Position numbers and translations under genes: made by a program. The notes under the pieces are model-generated. The model searched no databases and was not told the origin of the DNA. It worked only from the letters and a program-made list of their open reading frames with translations. A stretch of 64,000 nucleotides of DNA from Pontibacter sp. Tf4 (GTDB taxonomy: Bacteria > Bacteroidota > Bacteroidia > Cytophagales > Hymenobacteraceae): positions 496,001 through 560,000 of the forward strand of contig NZ_JACKZC010000002.1 of NCBI RefSeq assembly GCF_014212495.1. The letters are read 5' to 3'. Positions 36,825 through 45,866 of this stretch are shown one piece after another (the stretch's first letter is position 1; each line of letters opens with the position of its first letter).

Positions 36825-37513
36825 AAGCCATTGCCATCATACCAGCCCGTGGCGGCAGCAAACGTATTCCGCGCAAGAATATAAAATCGTTCTTAGGTAA
36901 GCCGATCATAGCTTATTCCATAGAAGCTGCCATTGCCTCCGGGCTGTTTGATGAAGTAATGGTATCGACAGATGACGCAGAGATCGCAACTATAGCGGAG
37001 CAGTATGGGGCGAAAGTGCCTTTCCTGAGAAGTAACGCTACAGCCGATGACTATGCCACAACGGCCGATGTACTGCTGGAGGTGCTGAAAGAATATGCCG
37101 GACTTAAACAGGAGTTTGCTGTAGGTTGCTGCCTTTACCCAACAGCGCCGCTTGTCAGGATTAGTGCCCTGAAAGAAGCGTATGACCTGCTGAACAGCCA
37201 GCACTATGACACCGTGTTTCCGGTATTGAAATACAGTTACCCCATCTGGCGCAGCCTGAAACTACAGGAAGCTAAAGTGAGCATGAACTGGCCGGAGCAT
37301 CTCAACAGCCGCTCCCAGGACCTGCCCGCTGCCTACCACGATGCCGGCCAGTTCTACTGGTTTAAGACAGTTAGCTTCCAGCGGTCAAAGAAACTCTTCA
37401 CTGAAAATTCAGGCGCCATAGAACTCGAAGAACTGGAGGTGCAGGACATCGACAACGAAACGGACTGGAAACTGGCAGAGCTAAAGTATAAACTGTTACA
37501 TCACATTGACTGA
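36821..37513 (+). CDS. pseF: Pseudaminic acid cytidylyltransferase, PseF
   Basis: The 230-residue enzyme starts with the nucleotide-binding IIPARGGSKRIPRKNIK block of CMP-sugar synthetases and has TDDAEIA and PTAPLVRISALKEA. In this operon it activates pseudaminic acid with CTP to CMP-pseudaminic acid. The related sialic acid enzyme NeuA is excluded by gene context (pseB, pseC, pseG, pseH and pseI present). It overlaps both neighbours (ATGA with pseC, eight bases with the next gene). Confidence 0.95.
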   Translation: MKAIAIIPARGGSKRIPRKNIKSFLGKPIIAYSIEAAIASGLFDEVMVSTDDAEIATIAEQYGAKVPFLRSNATADDYATTADVLLEVLKEYAGLKQEFAVGCCLYPTAPLVRISALKEAYDLLNSQHYDTVFPVLKYSYPIWRSLKLQEAKVSMNWPEHLNSRSQDLPAAYHDAGQFYWFKTVSFQRSKKLFTENSGAIELEELEVQDIDNETDWKLAELKYKLLHHID

Positions 37514-38981
37514 AGCATCCACAAAACGTCGCATCATTTTCCGTGCCGATGGCAACAGCCGGATTGGGTTGGGCCATGTGGTCCGGTCGCTGGCGCTGGC
37601 CGGTATGCTGCGCGATGATTTTGAATGCGTGTTTGCCATTCAGGAACCAGATGATGCCCTGAAGAGCCAGATACTGGAGACTTGCCATGGCCTGATCACG
37701 TTGCCGGTATGTGCCCCAACTGAGGAACGCTTTAACTATGAACTGGCTGCCTACATCTCCGAAGAAGAAATGGTGGTGCTGGATGGCTATAGTTTTGATA
37801 CCGACTATCAGCAAACTATAAAAGCACGGGGAGCGCAATTGATTTGTATAGACGATATCCATGCCTACCGGTTTGTGGCCGATGTGGTACTGAACCAGGC
37901 AGGTGGCGTGGCACCCGACAACTATAGCATTGCCCCCTATACCAAACTGCTGCTGGGTCCGGAATATGCCCTGCTTCGTGCCCCTTTTTTAAAAGTGGCC
38001 CGGCAAGAAAGAACGCTTCCAAACGGCAACAGTAAACTACTCTTAAACTTAGGCGGTGCAGACCCCGAAAACTATACACTCAGGTTAGCGCAGGAAATAG
38101 CTGCTTTACATAAAACTACAACTATAGAAATCATAGTTGGCAGCGCTTACAAACACCTTCCCCAACTACAAAGCTGGCTTCAGGATAAACCAATCTATAG
38201 TTTACACCAGAACCTGGATGCCGAACAGATGTGCAAACTAATGCAACAGTGCGCCATAGCTGTTACATCGGCAAGTGGCGTGGCCTACGAGTATGCAGCG
38301 GTAGGCGGTAAGTTGTTCATTCTTCAAACCGCAGATAACCAGTCAGGACTCTATCACTTCCTGATAAAAAGTGGCATTGCCCAGCCCTATACAATGGATG
38401 CGTTGCCTGCAGCTATTGATAGTGAATTTGAAGAACTGGTAACTATACAACGTCGCTTTTTCGATGGTCATAGCGATGAGCGTTTGCGTACGGTATTTCT
38501 GCAGTTAAGCCTACGGGCAGGCCTGATACTCCGGAAAGCAACTATAGCTGATCTGCAACTGGTGTACGACTGGAACAACGATCCGGAAGTACGCCAGCGG
38601 TCTTTTAACCCGCAGCCAATCCTGCTGGAAAATCACACCCGCTGGTTTACCGCCAAACTTGACGATGCGACCTCTAAATTTTATATTGCAGAAGCAGCCG
38701 GCACTCCTGCAGCACAGATCCGGTTCGATATAAAAGCTGAGAAAGCAACTATAAGCTACCTGATCAGCAGAGATTTCCGGGGCAAAGGGTTGGGACATAC
38801 GGTGCTACAGAAAGGCATCGCACAACTGCAAAAGGAGGTTCCGCAAGTGAAGGAGGTAGAAGGACTAGTGCAGCAGGATAACATGGCATCGGTAAGAGCA
38901 TTTGAGAAAGCCGGTTTCAGCTACGGTACACCAGACCCTAACCACCCGGAAGCGCACCGTTTTGTGCTGGAGCTGCTTTAA
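37506..38981 (+). CDS. Fused PseG hydrolase - PseH acetyltransferase
   Basis: The 491-residue product joins two pathway enzymes. Residues about 1-330 are PseG (UDP-sugar hydrolase, GT-B fold), with IIFRADGNSRIGLGHVVRSLALA including its catalytic histidine, the DGYSFD segment, and the NLGGADPENYTLRL block. Residues about 338-490 are a GNAT domain, PseH, with ATISYLISRDFRGKGLG acetyl-CoA loop. Together they acetylate the 4-amino sugar and remove UDP. The start codon is TTG at 37506, overlapping the end of pseF; no ATG exists near the conserved N-terminus. The DGYSFD segment is coded by a copy of the iterated motif. Separate genes are the rule in other species, so the fusion is a point of interest. 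Confidence 0.93.
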   Translation: MTEASTKRRIIFRADGNSRIGLGHVVRSLALAGMLRDDFECVFAIQEPDDALKSQILETCHGLITLPVCAPTEERFNYELAAYISEEEMVVLDGYSFDTDYQQTIKARGAQLICIDDIHAYRFVADVVLNQAGGVAPDNYSIAPYTKLLLGPEYALLRAPFLKVARQERTLPNGNSKLLLNLGGADPENYTLRLAQEIAALHKTTTIEIIVGSAYKHLPQLQSWLQDKPIYSLHQNLDAEQMCKLMQQCAIAVTSASGVAYEYAAVGGKLFILQTADNQSGLYHFLIKSGIAQPYTMDALPAAIDSEFEELVTIQRRFFDGHSDERLRTVFLQLSLRAGLILRKATIADLQLVYDWNNDPEVRQRSFNPQPILLENHTRWFTAKLDDATSKFYIAEAAGTPAAQIRFDIKAEKATISYLISRDFRGKGLGHTVLQKGIAQLQKEVPQVKEVEGLVQQDNMASVRAFEKAGFSYGTPDPNHPEAHRFVLELL

Positions 38982-39002
38982 CAACTATAAGTTCAGACAA
39001 TC

Positions 39003-40046
39003 ATGATCAACGATATAACTATAGCCGGCCGCCTGGTTGGTGCTAACCATAAGCCTTTTATTATTGCCGAAATGTCGGGCAATCACAACCAGTCGCTGGA
39101 GCGGGCACTGGCTATAGTTGATGCCGCCGCCGACGCCGGTGCCGATGCCATTAAACTACAGACCTACACCGCCGACACCATGACCTTGCCCGGCGCTTTT
39201 ACCATCGAAGATGAGAACTCGCTCTGGAAAGGTCGTGAACTATACGATCTCTACAAAGAGGCCTATACGCCCTGGGAATGGCATAAACCTATTTTTGAAC
39301 GGGCCAGAGAACGCGGTATGATCGCTTTTTCGTCGCCGTTTGATGAGACTGCCGTTGATTTCCTGGAAGAGCTGGGCGCACCGGTTTATAAGATCGCCTC
39401 TTTTGAGAATACTGACCATCCGCTGCTGCGTAAAGTAGCAGCTACCGGCAAACCGGTCATCATGAGTACAGGCGCGGCTACCGTGCAGGAAGTGGCCGAA
39501 GGCGTTCAGGTGTTACAGGAAGCCGGTTGCAGGGAACTCATTCTTTTAAAATGCACCAGCACCTACCCTTCTACTCCCGAAAACACAAACCTGCTGACCA
39601 TCCCTCACATGCGCGAACTTTATACCGTGCAGGTTGGCTTATCGGACCACACGATGGGTGTAGGTGCAGCTGTGGCAGCCGTAGCATTGGGTGCCACGGT
39701 TATCGAAAAACATTTTACCCTGCGCCGCGCGGATGGCGGTGTGGATTCAGCCTTCTCGTTGGAGCCAGAAGAACTGAAGCTGCTGGTTGTGGAATCGGAA
39801 AGGGCCTGGCAGGCTATGGGACACGTGCAGTATGGCGTGCAGAAAGCCGAAGAGAAAAGCCGCCTGTTTAAACGCTCGGTTTATGCTGCTAAAGACATAG
39901 CTGCCGGCGAAGCGTTTACAAAAGAAAATATCCGTGTCATCCGACCGGGGTTAGGCCTGGCGCCCAAGCATTACGAGGAACTGTTGGGCAAAGCTGCTGC
40001 TACTAACATAAAAGCCGGCACTCCCCTCACCTGGGACATGGTATAA
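39003..40046 (+). CDS. pseI: Pseudaminic acid synthase, PseI
   Basis: The 347-residue protein is a NeuB-family synthase: an N-terminal TIM barrel (EMSGNHNQSLERALAIVDAA, KLQTYTADTMTL, LKCTSTYPSTPENTNL, GLSDHTMGVG, EKHFTLRRADGGVDSAFS) and a C-terminal antifreeze-like SAF domain (about 285-345). It condenses phosphoenolpyruvate with 2,4-diacetamido-2,4,6-trideoxy-L-altrose to pseudaminic acid. It is separated from the PseG-PseH gene by 21 bases. A GTG-started gene follows three bases later. Confidence 0.96.
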   Translation: MINDITIAGRLVGANHKPFIIAEMSGNHNQSLERALAIVDAAADAGADAIKLQTYTADTMTLPGAFTIEDENSLWKGRELYDLYKEAYTPWEWHKPIFERARERGMIAFSSPFDETAVDFLEELGAPVYKIASFENTDHPLLRKVAATGKPVIMSTGAATVQEVAEGVQVLQEAGCRELILLKCTSTYPSTPENTNLLTIPHMRELYTVQVGLSDHTMGVGAAVAAVALGATVIEKHFTLRRADGGVDSAFSLEPEELKLLVVESERAWQAMGHVQYGVQKAEEKSRLFKRSVYAAKDIAAGEAFTKENIRVIRPGLGLAPKHYEELLGKAAATNIKAGTPLTWDMV

Positions 40047-40049
40047 CTC

Positions 40050-41351
40050 GTGAAAAACTGGTACGCCCTTTACAGCAACATCCTGCACCTGCACTTTTCG
40101 GAAGGCTTTTACAGACTGCCAGAGAGTGCCAAAAATGCTGTGTCTCCTGCTCAACCGCTCAGGCGTTTCCTTAAAGTACTTGGCTATAGTTTGGTCAGGC
40201 TTATAGGTAATCTTTTTAAAAACGTTGAGCATAGCGAGCAACTACAGGGCAAGGTATGGCTGTATGTGGTCAGCCAGAATAATGTGGATAGCCTGCAGTT
40301 CATAAAACACGGTTTGCCGAATGCCGTTTTTGTAGCCGGGCAGAGCAAGGAAATAGGCAAGTACAATAAAACGGTCCAGCGCATTTCTCTGCGCCGGAAA
40401 CTATTCTATTACTATAAGTTCCTTCCCCTTTACTTCCAGTTTCTGAAGCGCAAAAAGCAGAGCACGCTACGGTTTTATGATATACTGTTCGATGCCGTTG
40501 GTTTTTATGAAGTGTACCTCCAAAAGCTCCGAAAATATAAACCCGCAGCCATAGTTTTTGCCAACGACCACAATGCCGATGCCCGATCCATGTTGTTAGC
40601 TGCTAAGGCGGCAGGTATCAAAACAATTTATATTCAGCACGCCAGCGTCAGCCCTATATTTCCGCCACTGCAGTTTGACCTGAATCTGCTGGAGGGACAG
40701 GATGCGCTGCAGAAATATAAAATCTGCGGGCCCATAGAGGGAAAAGTAGAGCTGATAGGGATGCCTAAAGCGGATGCTTTTGTGCCGTTCCGTAACAGAA
40801 ACCAACAGATACAAACGATAGGCATTGGCTGCAACCTGATGGACGATTTAGGGGAAATCGGAAAGCTGATACGCCAATTAAGTTCAGATTTCCCGTCCAT
40901 ACACTTTATACTACGCCCCCACCCCCGCGACAAACGTGACTTTAACGCACTCTCAACTATAGGCACTAACATCAGCCTCTCTGATAGCCGAACTATAGTT
41001 ACCTTCGATTATCTGCGCCAGGTAGATGTACAGATCAGCGGCAACTCCGGCATCCACTTAGAAGCAGTTTTACTGAACGTGTGGTCCATCTTTTATAACA
41101 TGAACCCAACCGAAAAACTGGACGATTATTACGGGTTTATCGCGCACGGTTTGGTTGATGCTCCTGCTGGTTACGAGGAACTGAAGCACCTGCTACAACA
41201 ACACCTGCACGAAAAGCCGAATGTATACCAGCGAGCGAAATACTACAACGAAACAGTAGGGTCCACTTACGAAGGTAAAAGCAGCGAGCTGGCTTTAAAA
41301 TTCCTGAAAGATTTTGTTCAGGTTGGTCGGCCTGCAAAGGCGAATCTATAG
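40050..41351 (+). CDS. Putative GT-B surface glycosyltransferase (possible pseudaminyltransferase)
   Basis: The 433-residue protein starts at a GTG three bases after pseI. It contains IYIQHASVSPIFPPL, followed by GCNLMDDLGEIGKLIRQL and FILRPHPRDKR, then VDVQISGNSGIHLEAVLLN. These features resemble GT-B-fold enzymes acting on capsule or nonulosonic-acid glycans, where HP or RPHP motifs bind the sugar nucleotide. I do not recognise a specific family. Its place after PseI and before a flippase suggests transfer of pseudaminic acid to a lipid-linked glycan. That is inference. Its last codons are CTA TAG, from the iterated motif. Confidence 0.8.
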   Translation: MKNWYALYSNILHLHFSEGFYRLPESAKNAVSPAQPLRRFLKVLGYSLVRLIGNLFKNVEHSEQLQGKVWLYVVSQNNVDSLQFIKHGLPNAVFVAGQSKEIGKYNKTVQRISLRRKLFYYYKFLPLYFQFLKRKKQSTLRFYDILFDAVGFYEVYLQKLRKYKPAAIVFANDHNADARSMLLAAKAAGIKTIYIQHASVSPIFPPLQFDLNLLEGQDALQKYKICGPIEGKVELIGMPKADAFVPFRNRNQQIQTIGIGCNLMDDLGEIGKLIRQLSSDFPSIHFILRPHPRDKRDFNALSTIGTNISLSDSRTIVTFDYLRQVDVQISGNSGIHLEAVLLNVWSIFYNMNPTEKLDDYYGFIAHGLVDAPAGYEELKHLLQQHLHEKPNVYQRAKYYNETVGSTYEGKSSELALKFLKDFVQVGRPAKANL

Positions 41352-41375
41352 TTACTTTACTATCCCCAAAAACTT

Positions 41376-41383
41376 TACCTTTG
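41376..41383 (+). promoter_or_regulatory. Candidate promoter -7 element before the flippase gene
   Basis: TACCTTTG matches TAnnTTTG exactly and lies 17 bases before the flippase ATG. It may give the flippase a separate transcript in addition to read-through from the pse operon. Confidence 0.5.
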
Positions 41384-41400
41384 CTCTCTGACTTTAGCCA

Positions 41401-42885
41401 ATGAGTAGACAATTACAGCGCGAAGGCATCTGGAACACCATCATCTCGTATGCCGGCATTGCCATCGGGTACGTGAATGTACTTATCCTTTTCCCGAACA
41501 TCCTGGATGAAGAACAGGTTGGTTTAACGCGCTTGCTGCTAACTATAGCCGAGATGTTCGCACAGTTTGCCGCCCTGGGCTTCGTGAACATGAGCGTGCG
41601 GTACTTCCCGTACTTCCGCAATAAGGAGAAACAACACCACGGCTTCCTGTTTGTGTTGCTCTCAGTACCGATGTTCGGGTTTGCACTCATGACGGCGCTG
41701 TTCATCATTTTCAAGCCTGTAGTTGCCGATTATTACCGCGAGAACTCTTCGCTGCTGCTCGATTACTATTACTACATTATTCCACTGGCGTTCTTCACGC
41801 TGCTGTTTAACCTGTTCACGGCTTACCTGCGGTCGCTTTTCAAAACTATAGTTTCGTCTTTTGTCAAGGATTTCCTGTCGCGGGTACTGATACTGGTGTT
41901 GCTGCTGGCCTATAGTTTTGGCTGGATGGATTTTGAGATGTTTGTGCTACTGTACGTGGCTGCCAACTCTGCCATTGCGCTCGTGCTGATCGGGTATACT
42001 ATGTGGCTGAAGCAATTCCACATACGTCCTGCATTCTCAGAGGCGGTAAGCATTGTTCCTTTCCGGGAGATGCTGTTTTTCGGGCTGTTCACGTTTATGG
42101 GTAACATTTCGGTCACCATCATCAAGTCCGTGGACCAGGTAATGATCAGTTCTGTAAGTTTGAGCGACAACGGGATTTACACTACTGCCTTTTACATGAC
42201 GAGTGCCATTGTTACACCTGCGCTGGCCATTTTCAAGATCGCTTTCCCGCAGGTGGCGGAGTTCTGGAAGGAAAGAAACATGCCGGGCATGGCAAAATTT
42301 TACAAGCAGATCACGCTCATAAACCTGATCATCGGGCTGCTGCTTTTTATAGGCATCTGGGCCAACCTTGATAACCTGTTCTCTTTCATGCCCGACACCT
42401 ATAGTGCCGGCAAATATGTGGTGCTGTTTCTGGCCATCGCGCGACTGGTAGATCTGGCCACCGGCATAAACGGCATTATCCTGGCCACTTCGGATAAATA
42501 TCGCTGGGACCTGCTGTTTAATATTGTGCTGGCGGGCCTCACCATCTGGACAAACTCTATTTTTATTCCGCTTTACGGCATGAACGGGGCTGCTTTTGCC
42601 ACTATGCTGTCGTTGGTATTTATTAACCTGCTGCGGATGTTCTTTGTGCTATGGGCATACAAAATGCAGCCCTTCGCCTGGAGTTCGCTGGGCATAACCA
42701 TAATTGCTTTGGTGGCATTGGGAGTGTCTTACCTTATTCCTTACCTGGGCAATGTGTACCTCGATATTGCTGTGCGGTCTATAGTTATAACTATAGTTTA
42801 CAGCGCCCTAACGCTCGGTTTTAAAGTGTATCCGGATCTGAATGACTGGGTTCGAAAACTCGTAAAAACTTATACCGGAATATAA
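41401..42885 (+). CDS. Oligosaccharide flippase (Wzx/MATE-like)
   Basis: The 494-residue protein has about 12-14 membrane helices over its full length, with GYVNVLILFPNILDEEQVGLTRL at the N-terminus, typical of polysaccharide biosynthesis flippases (MVF/MATE superfamily). It would move a lipid-linked glycan, probably one carrying pseudaminic acid, across the inner membrane. It is the last gene of the locus, 49 bases after the glycosyltransferase. The intergenic stretch afterwards is dense in the iterated motif (four CTATAG in 168 bases). Confidence 0.92.
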   Translation: MSRQLQREGIWNTIISYAGIAIGYVNVLILFPNILDEEQVGLTRLLLTIAEMFAQFAALGFVNMSVRYFPYFRNKEKQHHGFLFVLLSVPMFGFALMTALFIIFKPVVADYYRENSSLLLDYYYYIIPLAFFTLLFNLFTAYLRSLFKTIVSSFVKDFLSRVLILVLLLAYSFGWMDFEMFVLLYVAANSAIALVLIGYTMWLKQFHIRPAFSEAVSIVPFREMLFFGLFTFMGNISVTIIKSVDQVMISSVSLSDNGIYTTAFYMTSAIVTPALAIFKIAFPQVAEFWKERNMPGMAKFYKQITLINLIIGLLLFIGIWANLDNLFSFMPDTYSAGKYVVLFLAIARLVDLATGINGIILATSDKYRWDLLFNIVLAGLTIWTNSIFIPLYGMNGAAFATMLSLVFINLLRMFFVLWAYKMQPFAWSSLGITIIALVALGVSYLIPYLGNVYLDIAVRSIVITIVYSALTLGFKVYPDLNDWVRKLVKTYTGI

Positions 42886-43053
42886 ACAAGCTATAGTTTC
42901 GGAAGATATAGCTATAGTTCACCCACACGAAGTTTAAAACTATAGTTTAGCAGGGTTAAAGCGTATCTACTGTGAAAGCCAACAGAATAAATTCTACCAA
43001 CTATAAACTATAGCTGGTTATCTAAAACACTGTTAACCTGAAAGAGAGGCTGC
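42886..43053. repeat. Intergenic patch dense in the CTATAG palindrome
   Basis: Between the convergent flippase and ftsE genes, CTATAG occurs four times in 168 bases, plus ACTATAAAC variants. It is a good example of the iterated motif at its highest density. No classic terminator is visible here. Confidence 0.85.
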
Positions 43054-43767
43054 TTAGTAGCTGGCGGTTGTAAAAGCGAAAGTTTCTTTGTTGGAATCCA
43101 GCACTTTGCCGCTTTCGCATTTTAAAACCCGTTTTGGATAACGGTTGATGATCTCGTAGTTGTGGGTAGCCATTAGGATGGCCGTGCCGCTGTTGTTAAT
43201 TTCCATAAACAGCTGCATAATGCCATCGGCCACGATCGGATCGAGGTTACCGGTTGGTTCGTCGGCGATCAGGATTACAGGCTCGTTCAGCAGGGCGCGA
43301 GCTACTACAATACGTTGCTGCTCCCCTCCTGATAGCTGGTGTGGCATTTTGTTTGCAGCAGCATCCAGGCCAACTCGCATCAGCACTTCCGAAATGCGCT
43401 GCTTTATTTTGCTTTTGTCTTTCCAGCCTGTTGCGCGTAGCACAAAGCTCAGGTTCTCGGCCACTGTACGGTCGAACAACAACTGAAAATCCTGGAAAAT
43501 AATACCCAGACGGCGACGCAGAAAAGGAATTTTAGTGCGTGGAAGTTTGCTTAAGTTGAAATCAGAAACAGTAGCTGCGCCCGTCAGCAAAGGCAGGTCC
43601 GCATACAACGTTTTAAGTAAAGAGCTTTTCCCACTGCCTGTGCGCCCCACCAGGTACACAAATTCCCCTTTCTCGATATCAAAGGATACGCCACTCAGAA
43701 TGGTATTGCTGTCCTGGTAAACAGCTACATCGCGAAGGGATACTACGGGTGAAGAGGAAAAACTCAT
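43054..43767 (-). CDS. ftsE: Cell-division ABC ATPase FtsE
   Basis: The 237-residue ATPase has Walker [13 protein letters not shown], signature [16 protein letters not shown], Walker [14 protein letters not shown] and the H-loop [18 protein letters not shown] and the [22 protein letters not shown] region match FtsE. FtsE and FtsX control peptidoglycan hydrolysis at the division site. FtsX is not beside it, which is common in this phylum. It is followed by nothing on this strand; upstream lies a small conserved gene 16 bases away, so the two may be co-transcribed. Confidence 0.9.
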   Translation of the reverse strand: MSFSSSPVVSLRDVAVYQDSNTILSGVSFDIEKGEFVYLVGRTGSGKSSLLKTLYADLPLLTGAATVSDFNLSKLPRTKIPFLRRRLGIIFQDFQLLFDRTVAENLSFVLRATGWKDKSKIKQRISEVLMRVGLDAAANKMPHQLSGGEQQRIVVARALLNEPVILIADEPTGNLDPIVADGIMQLFMEINNSGTAILMATHNYEIINRYPKRVLKCESGKVLDSNKETFAFTTASY

Positions 43768-43783
43768 GGGTACGTTACGCTAC

Positions 43784-43987
43784 TTAAATCTCTAATTTCT
43801 GCAGTTTACCAAATTCCAACGACTCTATCAAAGCGGCCAGCGCATCTTCTTTACCTTCCAGCCCGTAACGGTCCAGGTTTTTAAGCGGCCGGTCGGCCCG
43901 GAAATAAGCTATCAGCACAAAATTGCTGTCGCGCAACTGTATGTAATCCGGAATTTTAGCCTTGCCTTTAACTTTGATGATGTACAT
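43784..43987 (-). CDS. Small conserved protein of unknown function
   Basis: This 67-residue protein (charged, no membrane helix, MYIIKVKGKAKIPDYIQLRD) sits between the transaldolase and ftsE on the same strand, 16 bases before ftsE. Codon use and composition fit a real gene, and similar short proteins seem to lie beside ftsE in related bacteria, but I cannot name the family. A partner or regulator of FtsE is possible but unsupported. Confidence 0.75.
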   Translation of the reverse strand: MYIIKVKGKAKIPDYIQLRDSNFVLIAYFRADRPLKNLDRYGLEGKEDALAALIESLEFGKLQKLEI

Positions 43988-43989
43988 TT

Positions 43990-44071
43990 TTTTGGAATGA
44001 GTAATTAATAATGATTAATGAATAATAAAGCTTGTATGCTCCATTACTCATTAATCATTACTCATTAATAA
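43990..44071. repeat. AT-rich inverted repeat (AATGATTAATGA / TCATTAATCATT)
   Basis: A perfect 12-base arm AATGATTAATGA (44010-44021) is matched by its complement at 44048-44059, separated by 26 bases. The same sequence family recurs at 35583-35648, 58533-58610 and 59519-59630, each time between genes. It could fold as an RNA hairpin. Confidence 0.8.
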
Positions 44072-44728
44072 TTATTTATTTCCTTTGGCGTGGTCGGCCA
44101 GGAACTTCTGCAGACCGATATCGGTAAGTGGGTGGTTCAGCAGGCTGGTGATTACGTTCAGCGGGCAGGTAACCACGTCGGCACCAATCTCAGCGCACTG
44201 CACCAGGTGCATTACGTGGCGCACCGAAGCCGCCAGTACCTGTGTCTGGTAACCATAGTTGCTGTAAATCTGCACGATCTGGTCAATCAGCTGCATACCG
44301 TCTGTCGATACATCATCTAAACGACCTACGAACGGAGACACATAGGTTGCACCGGCTTTAGCCGCCAGAATAGCCTGACCAGCAGAGAACACCAACGTAC
44401 AGTTTGTTTTAATTCCCTTTTCGCTGAAGTAACGGATCGCCTTCACGCCATCACGGATCATAGGCACTTTCACCACGATGTTCGGGTGCAGCTCAGCTAA
44501 AAACTCACCTTCTTTAATGATGTTCTCGTAATCCGTTGCAATAACTTCCGCGCTGATGTCGCCGTCTACTATTTCGCAGATCTTTTTGTAATGCGCCATC
44601 ACGTTATCGTGACCAAAAATGCCTTCTTTGGCCATTAAAGATGGGTTGGTTGTTACACCGTCGAGCACACCCAGGTCGTGTGCTTCCTGAATTTCCTGCA
44701 GGTTTGCAGTATCAATAAAGAATTTCAT
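44072..44728 (-). CDS. Transaldolase / fructose-6-phosphate aldolase family (TalC-like)
   Basis: The 218-residue protein is a short transaldolase: [30 protein letters not shown] at the N-terminus and the Schiff-base lysine Lys87 in NIVVKVPM. Members act as transaldolases or fructose-6-phosphate aldolases in the pentose phosphate pathway; sequence alone does not separate the two well. It is 84 bases upstream of the small gene, with the AT-rich inverted repeat between. Its own leader region contains CTATAA motif variants. The SRP RNA gene lies on the same strand about 100 bases upstream. Confidence 0.93.
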   Translation of the reverse strand: MKFFIDTANLQEIQEAHDLGVLDGVTTNPSLMAKEGIFGHDNVMAHYKKICEIVDGDISAEVIATDYENIIKEGEFLAELHPNIVVKVPMIRDGVKAIRYFSEKGIKTNCTLVFSAGQAILAAKAGATYVSPFVGRLDDVSTDGMQLIDQIVQIYSNYGYQTQVLAASVRHVMHLVQCAEIGADVVTCPLNVITSLLNHPLTDIGLQKFLADHAKGNK

Positions 44729-44831
44729 AGGAATTGGGATGATTATAGTACAAAGCTAAACTATAAATCCTGAAACCGGAAAGAAAGCGGGTATTTTTAG
44801 GTTTGGCGGGGAGCGCCGTTGGGGTATGGGC

Positions 44832-44932
44832 AAAAAAAAGTGGCAAACCAACATCGCGCCGCTTCGACCGCCTACCCTTGCTACCTTCCGGTCCTGGGGG
44901 ATTTGGCAGGAGCTGGCCGTGCCGATTTGCCG
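44832..44932 (-). ncRNA. ffs: Bacterial signal recognition particle RNA (4.5S-type)
   Basis: On the minus strand the universally conserved core CAGGACCGGAAGGTAGCAAG is present, flanked by complementary arms. The 5' end GGCAAATCG pairs with the 3' end CGAT...TTTGCC, closing the hairpin, followed by eight T as terminator. Length about 100 bases fits a small Bacteroidota SRP RNA. It binds Ffh and directs membrane proteins to the translocon. It is transcribed from an ideal promoter just upstream and read on the same strand as the transaldolase gene. Confidence 0.95.
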
Positions 44933-44935
44933 TTA

Positions 44936-44966
44936 CAAAAGTACTGATTTTATCATTCAATGCAAA
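44936..44966 (-). promoter_or_regulatory. Promoter of the SRP RNA gene
   Basis: On the minus strand TTTG (44963-44966) is 19 bases before TACTTTTG (44936-44943), an exact Bacteroidota promoter. The -33 TTTG is part of a CTATAGTTTG motif copy. The RNA start falls four to five bases after the -7 box. Confidence 0.85.
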
Positions 44967-45099
44967 CTATAGCCGCTTAAAAAGTAGTTTTATTTATGTT
45001 GAGAGCCATAAGTCTCAATTATTCAGGCAGATTGTTTTAAAGTATTAATCATGTAGATCGCAGCCGAGTGATTTGATGTGTCCTATAGTTTCCACTATT

Positions 45100-45132
45100 G
45101 TCATTTCGAACAAAGTGAGAAATCTATTTCAG
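45100..45132. repeat. REP-like element
   Basis: GTCATTTCGAACAAAGTGAG then AAATCTATTTCAG, same family as 32686, followed by ACTATAGTT. Confidence 0.75.
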
Positions 45133-45149
45133 ACTATAGTTGGTTCTTT

Positions 45150-45177
45150 GTCATCCCAAGCGTTAGCCGAGGGATCC
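45150..45177. repeat. REP-like element, variant
   Basis: GTCATCCCAAGCGTTAGCCG then AGGGATCC; pairs with the variant at 32736. Confidence 0.65.
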
Positions 45178-45179
45178 TT

Positions 45180-45212
45180 GTCATTTCGAGTGCAGCGAGA
45201 AATCTATCTCAG
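45180..45212. repeat. REP-like element
   Basis: GTCATTTCGAGTGCAGCGAG then AAATCTATCTCAG, followed by ACTATAGTT. Confidence 0.75.
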
Positions 45213-45248
45213 ACTATAGTTGAAGCTCACAAGCTATCCTTCTATAGT

Positions 45249-45570
45249 TGACTTTGCTTACTTCTGGAACCAAGCCATAGTTTCATAGCCTCTTTTTATC
45301 CTGGGAGCTCTAAGAGCCTACAGTTTTATAGTTTAGTTGGCTCCCTCCCGGGCCAGGAGGCCCCGTCTTCGGGCATCGCGCTGCTGCCTTCTTGCTATCC
45401 TCGCTGCGCTCGGATTGCCTGACGGCACCGCAACAAGTCAAAGGCGCTCAACCCAAAGACTGATATCAAGTTCGATAGCTACAACTATAGTTTATTTGAA
45501 CAGCTATAGTTGCATAGCTTTTCTCATGTCTATAGTTCCTTGGGGCAGGCTGCGCCTGCCTACTCGTGGA
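45249..45570 (+). repeat. Composite structured repeat, copy B
   Basis: Starts at GACTTTGCTTAC and follows copy A closely: GGGAGC/GCTCCC pair, CTCCCGGGCCAGGAG palindrome (one change), GGGCATCGCGC, the same 61-base inner segment as A, GGCGCTCAACCCAAAG, and the final hairpin GGCAGGC/GCCTGCC (two compensating changes relative to A). Same orientation as A and C. Confidence 0.85.
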
Positions 45571-45866
45571 TTGTAACTATAGAATTATAGCTTCAACTAT
45601 AGCAGTATCAGAGTTCCCCGCCTTAGATAAGTAGGGGCAGGGGTGGTTGGACAAACAGTAACTATAGAACTATAGTTAAACTATAGCAAAGGCAGAAATT
45701 GTCCCCTTGAGGGGACTACAGGGGTGTTGAAGCGGCCACTATAAAACTATAGCCACCAACTATAGCCAAAGGCCAAATCCTGAAAATCCTTTAATCCTGT
45801 AAACCCCGGTTCAGACAGACCAAATCCGTCCATAATTCCCCTAACCTTCACTTATCTTCAAAAGTA

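Noticed and set aside
44712..44960. Open frame of 82 codons on the minus strand
   Set aside because: It covers the SRP RNA gene, whose conserved core and closing stem are clear.
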